Shown piece by piece: positions 40,537 to 42,390 of a stretch of DNA of 42,390 bases (the first letter of the stretch is position 1; each line of letters opens with the position of its first letter). The notes under the pieces were generated by a model, which saw only the letters and a program-made list of their open reading frames with translations, ran no database searches and was not told the origin of the DNA. The position numbers and the translations under genes were made by a program. Source of the DNA: a virus; IMG/VR virus record IMGVR_UViG_3300034683_000161, positions 1 through 42,390 of that record. One strand, given 5' to 3'.

Positions 40537-42066
40537 CTAGAGCGTGTAGACGATGGATCCATTGACCATGTTGGAAATCTGGGCAGACCAGGTGATCTTC
40601 CCGCGCTCGTTGACCCCACCGAAATTCATGAGAGGCAGAGGGATCTTGGCGTCAAGCATTTGCTTGTCCAGATGCGTCTTGAACATCTCGTCCACCACGG
40701 TGTGCACAGGGCACGTGGCTTGATTCACGGGGATCTCGGTATTCTTCGCAGCGGTGATGATCTTCGCAGCTTCCACATTGGAGAACACCGCAGTCTGTCT
40801 CGTAACCGCGACAGCCCAATTTTCATTGAGTTCGCGGACGATCTGTTTGCGAGCTTCGTTCGGCGCGATATAGTAATCACGCAGCATGTATTTTCCGCAC
40901 ACGATCGGGAGCTGGTTGATCGATGCGAGAACCCCGAAGTTTTCATCGGATGGATCGATGAGTACCTGACTGTCACCCTTGTACCCGATGGAGGCGACAA
41001 AGGCGGAGCGTATGAGCTGCCAGATGTACGACTCGATACCATCGACCGCCATGTACTCACGAAGAGACGATGACGATTTGTCGGTGAACTCGAAAAGATT
41101 GGACAGTTCCTTGATGGTGGGGAACGCGATGGGATTGGATGGCAGACGCATGTATGTGCGCAGATATCTGTTCACCATGGTCAGAGTTCTCTGTTCGATG
41201 AACTCCTTATGCGATGCACCGTTCATCGTGGCGATGACGTACATGAACAGATCAGAGAGACTGTTCGCGACATTCATCTTCTCACGAAGAATCTCGACTA
41301 CCTGTCTGGCCTGCATCGCAGAACCTTGGATTCGTGCGCATTCGACCCTGGGGTAGGAAATTGTGATGCACCACTTCGGCGTAGCCGTGATCATCGGGAG
41401 AGATGCTTTCACCGTACTGAATGCATGAGCCGCGTCATTGCACGGGTTATCCAGCAGCACGTTTGCGAAAGTCATCACCCCAGCATGAGATTCGATGACA
41501 CCAGACCGCATCACAGTACAAAGTTCACTCTGTACCGGAGTTTGATCAAGGCGGATCGACAGGGACTTACTGTATGCCCCATTGTCGGTAGGATATTTGG
41601 CAAGCGCAGATTGCCTTACGCTACCGTGATCCTGTGTATTGCTTGATTGATTCTGTGCAGCTTTTGCCGCACGATCTTTGGCTTTGGCTTCGAATGCGTT
41701 GATGGTCGATCCACTGCTACTGTCGTCTTGTCTGTGGATCGATGTATTCAACCTGGTACCGCGAGTCCTGCGGTCTTCAGGTGGAGCGAGCATTTCTTCG
41801 ATGATCGAGGCTATGCAGTCGATTGCACGTCGTTCATCGATGAGTGACCGAGAACGATGATCGAAGCTTTTCTTGATGATGAAGCCCATCAAGTCTTGAT
41901 CCAGTTCGAATTCCCGGATGATATCGTTTTCGACTGTGCGTGGCAGACGAAGATCCGCAAATACTTCGTTGAGCAGATCGTGCATGATGATGTCGACCAG
42001 ACGCCGATATTCCACAGGGGACAGCTGGTAAGATCTATCACTGACACCCCGATCATACAACCCCAT
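40537..42066 (-). CDS. Hypothetical protein, 509 aa
   Basis: Not recognised. The ATG follows GAGGGG 16 bases after the upstream stop. Residues 1-90 are helical and acidic; residues 95-150 are a flexible Ser/Arg/Ala/Gln-rich linker; residues 160-509 form a large domain with many helices and no clear enzyme motif. No membrane segment. Two-domain layout with a linker would fit a virion or DNA-associated protein. It is co-transcribed with the gene that runs off the window. Confidence 0.75.
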   Translation of the reverse strand: MGLYDRGVSDRSYQLSPVEYRRLVDIIMHDLLNEVFADLRLPRTVENDIIREFELDQDLMGFIIKKSFDHRSRSLIDERRAIDCIASIIEEMLAPPEDRRTRGTRLNTSIHRQDDSSSGSTINAFEAKAKDRAAKAAQNQSSNTQDHGSVRQSALAKYPTDNGAYSKSLSIRLDQTPVQSELCTVMRSGVIESHAGVMTFANVLLDNPCNDAAHAFSTVKASLPMITATPKWCITISYPRVECARIQGSAMQARQVVEILREKMNVANSLSDLFMYVIATMNGASHKEFIEQRTLTMVNRYLRTYMRLPSNPIAFPTIKELSNLFEFTDKSSSSLREYMAVDGIESYIWQLIRSAFVASIGYKGDSQVLIDPSDENFGVLASINQLPIVCGKYMLRDYYIAPNEARKQIVRELNENWAVAVTRQTAVFSNVEAAKIITAAKNTEIPVNQATCPVHTVVDEMFKTHLDKQMLDAKIPLPLMNFGGVNERGKITWSAQISNMVNGSIVYTL

Positions 42067-42082
42067 CGGTATTCCCCTCTAG

Positions 42083-42390
42083 TTATTTGGTTACCAGGTA
42101 TTCAGCCATGATCTCCTGGATGTAATGCCCGTAATCCTCAACGATGATCGTGCCATTTTCTTGGATAGGGAGGAACATGTTGATGGTCCCTGCCGTATCT
42201 GGGTGAGTGTGGCTCACTTCACCATAAGACTCCACATAAAGCCAGCTCGGATGATACTTGTGTTCCGGACTGGTCATGTGGTTGGTATTCTTCGACTTCT
42301 TCCCACCACCAGTATTCGAGGCGCTATGCGTAGCACGCATTTTTCTGCCACCGACCGTGATGAGCCAGTTGTCGTGATACCGTGCAGGGT
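42083..42390 (-). CDS. Hypothetical protein, C-terminal part (start outside the window)
   Basis: The frame is open through the last base of the window: DNWLITVGGRKM precedes the ATG at 42340, without a stop, so the gene very likely begins beyond the edge. 102 residues are visible. They contain Gly/Ser/Asn/Lys-rich sequence (GGGKKSKN), then a strand-rich end with several His and Tyr. No family recognised. First visible gene of an operon with the 509-aa protein. Confidence 0.65.
   Translation of the reverse strand, partial: PARYHDNWLITVGGRKMRATHSASNTGGGKKSKNTNHMTSPEHKYHPSWLYVESYGEVSHTHPDTAGTINMFLPIQENGTIIVEDYGHYIQEIMAEYLVTK

Overview
The window is part of the genome of a large ('jumbo') tailed phage with a contractile tail. 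Seen directly: a 705-aa large terminase, an 895-aa probable portal, a T4-gp21-type prohead protease, an adjacent 672-aa and 283-aa gene pair that fits sheath and tube, several large virion-type proteins, and a complete NAD-dependent DNA ligase. The long portal and terminase, the sheath/tube pair and the promoter-like motifs described below fit a relative of the phiKZ-type giant phages. That placement is an inference from architecture, not from a database search. The host cannot be told. I found no tRNA, rRNA, CRISPR array or insertion sequence.

Layout. 1-4.2 kb: the end of an SbcC/gp46-like recombination ATPase, then small unknown genes on the minus strand. 4.2-5.35 kb: about 1.1 kb with no credible gene but at least fifteen nested helices, a strong candidate for a giant structured RNA. 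5.4-12.9 kb: mostly accessory genes (ParB-like fold, HAD phosphatase, GNAT acetyltransferase, two related HExxH metallopeptidases) plus two possible virion proteins. 12.9-18.2 kb: terminase, then a four-gene operon holding the prohead protease, a ClpP-like protease and a ClpP-like paralogue that has lost its catalytic residues. 18.3-25.1 kb: four large virion-type proteins. 25.2-28.1 kb: sheath and tube, with a strongly different codon choice. 28.2-30.5 kb: two unknown genes and a MYG1-family protein. 30.6-36.4 kb: probable portal and two divergent structural genes. 36.4-37.4 kb: a decayed gene end and a surface protein with a thrombospondin type 1 domain. 37.5-42.4 kb: DNA ligase, a second structured RNA candidate, two tandem paralogues, a 509-aa unknown and the end of one more gene.

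Expression logic. Nearly every transcription unit ends in a perfect or near-perfect 10-14 bp hairpin a few bases after its stop codon, with no U-tract on either side (21 cases). Two promoter-like motifs sort the genes. ATATATTAC lies 40-75 bases upstream of small accessory genes and resembles the TATATTAC early element reported for phiKZ. ATTNTATG lies about 22-34 bases upstream of terminase, virion genes, the protease operon and the thrombospondin-domain gene and resembles the phiKZ late TATG element. Together they suggest early accessory and late structural regulons read by phage-encoded RNA polymerases.
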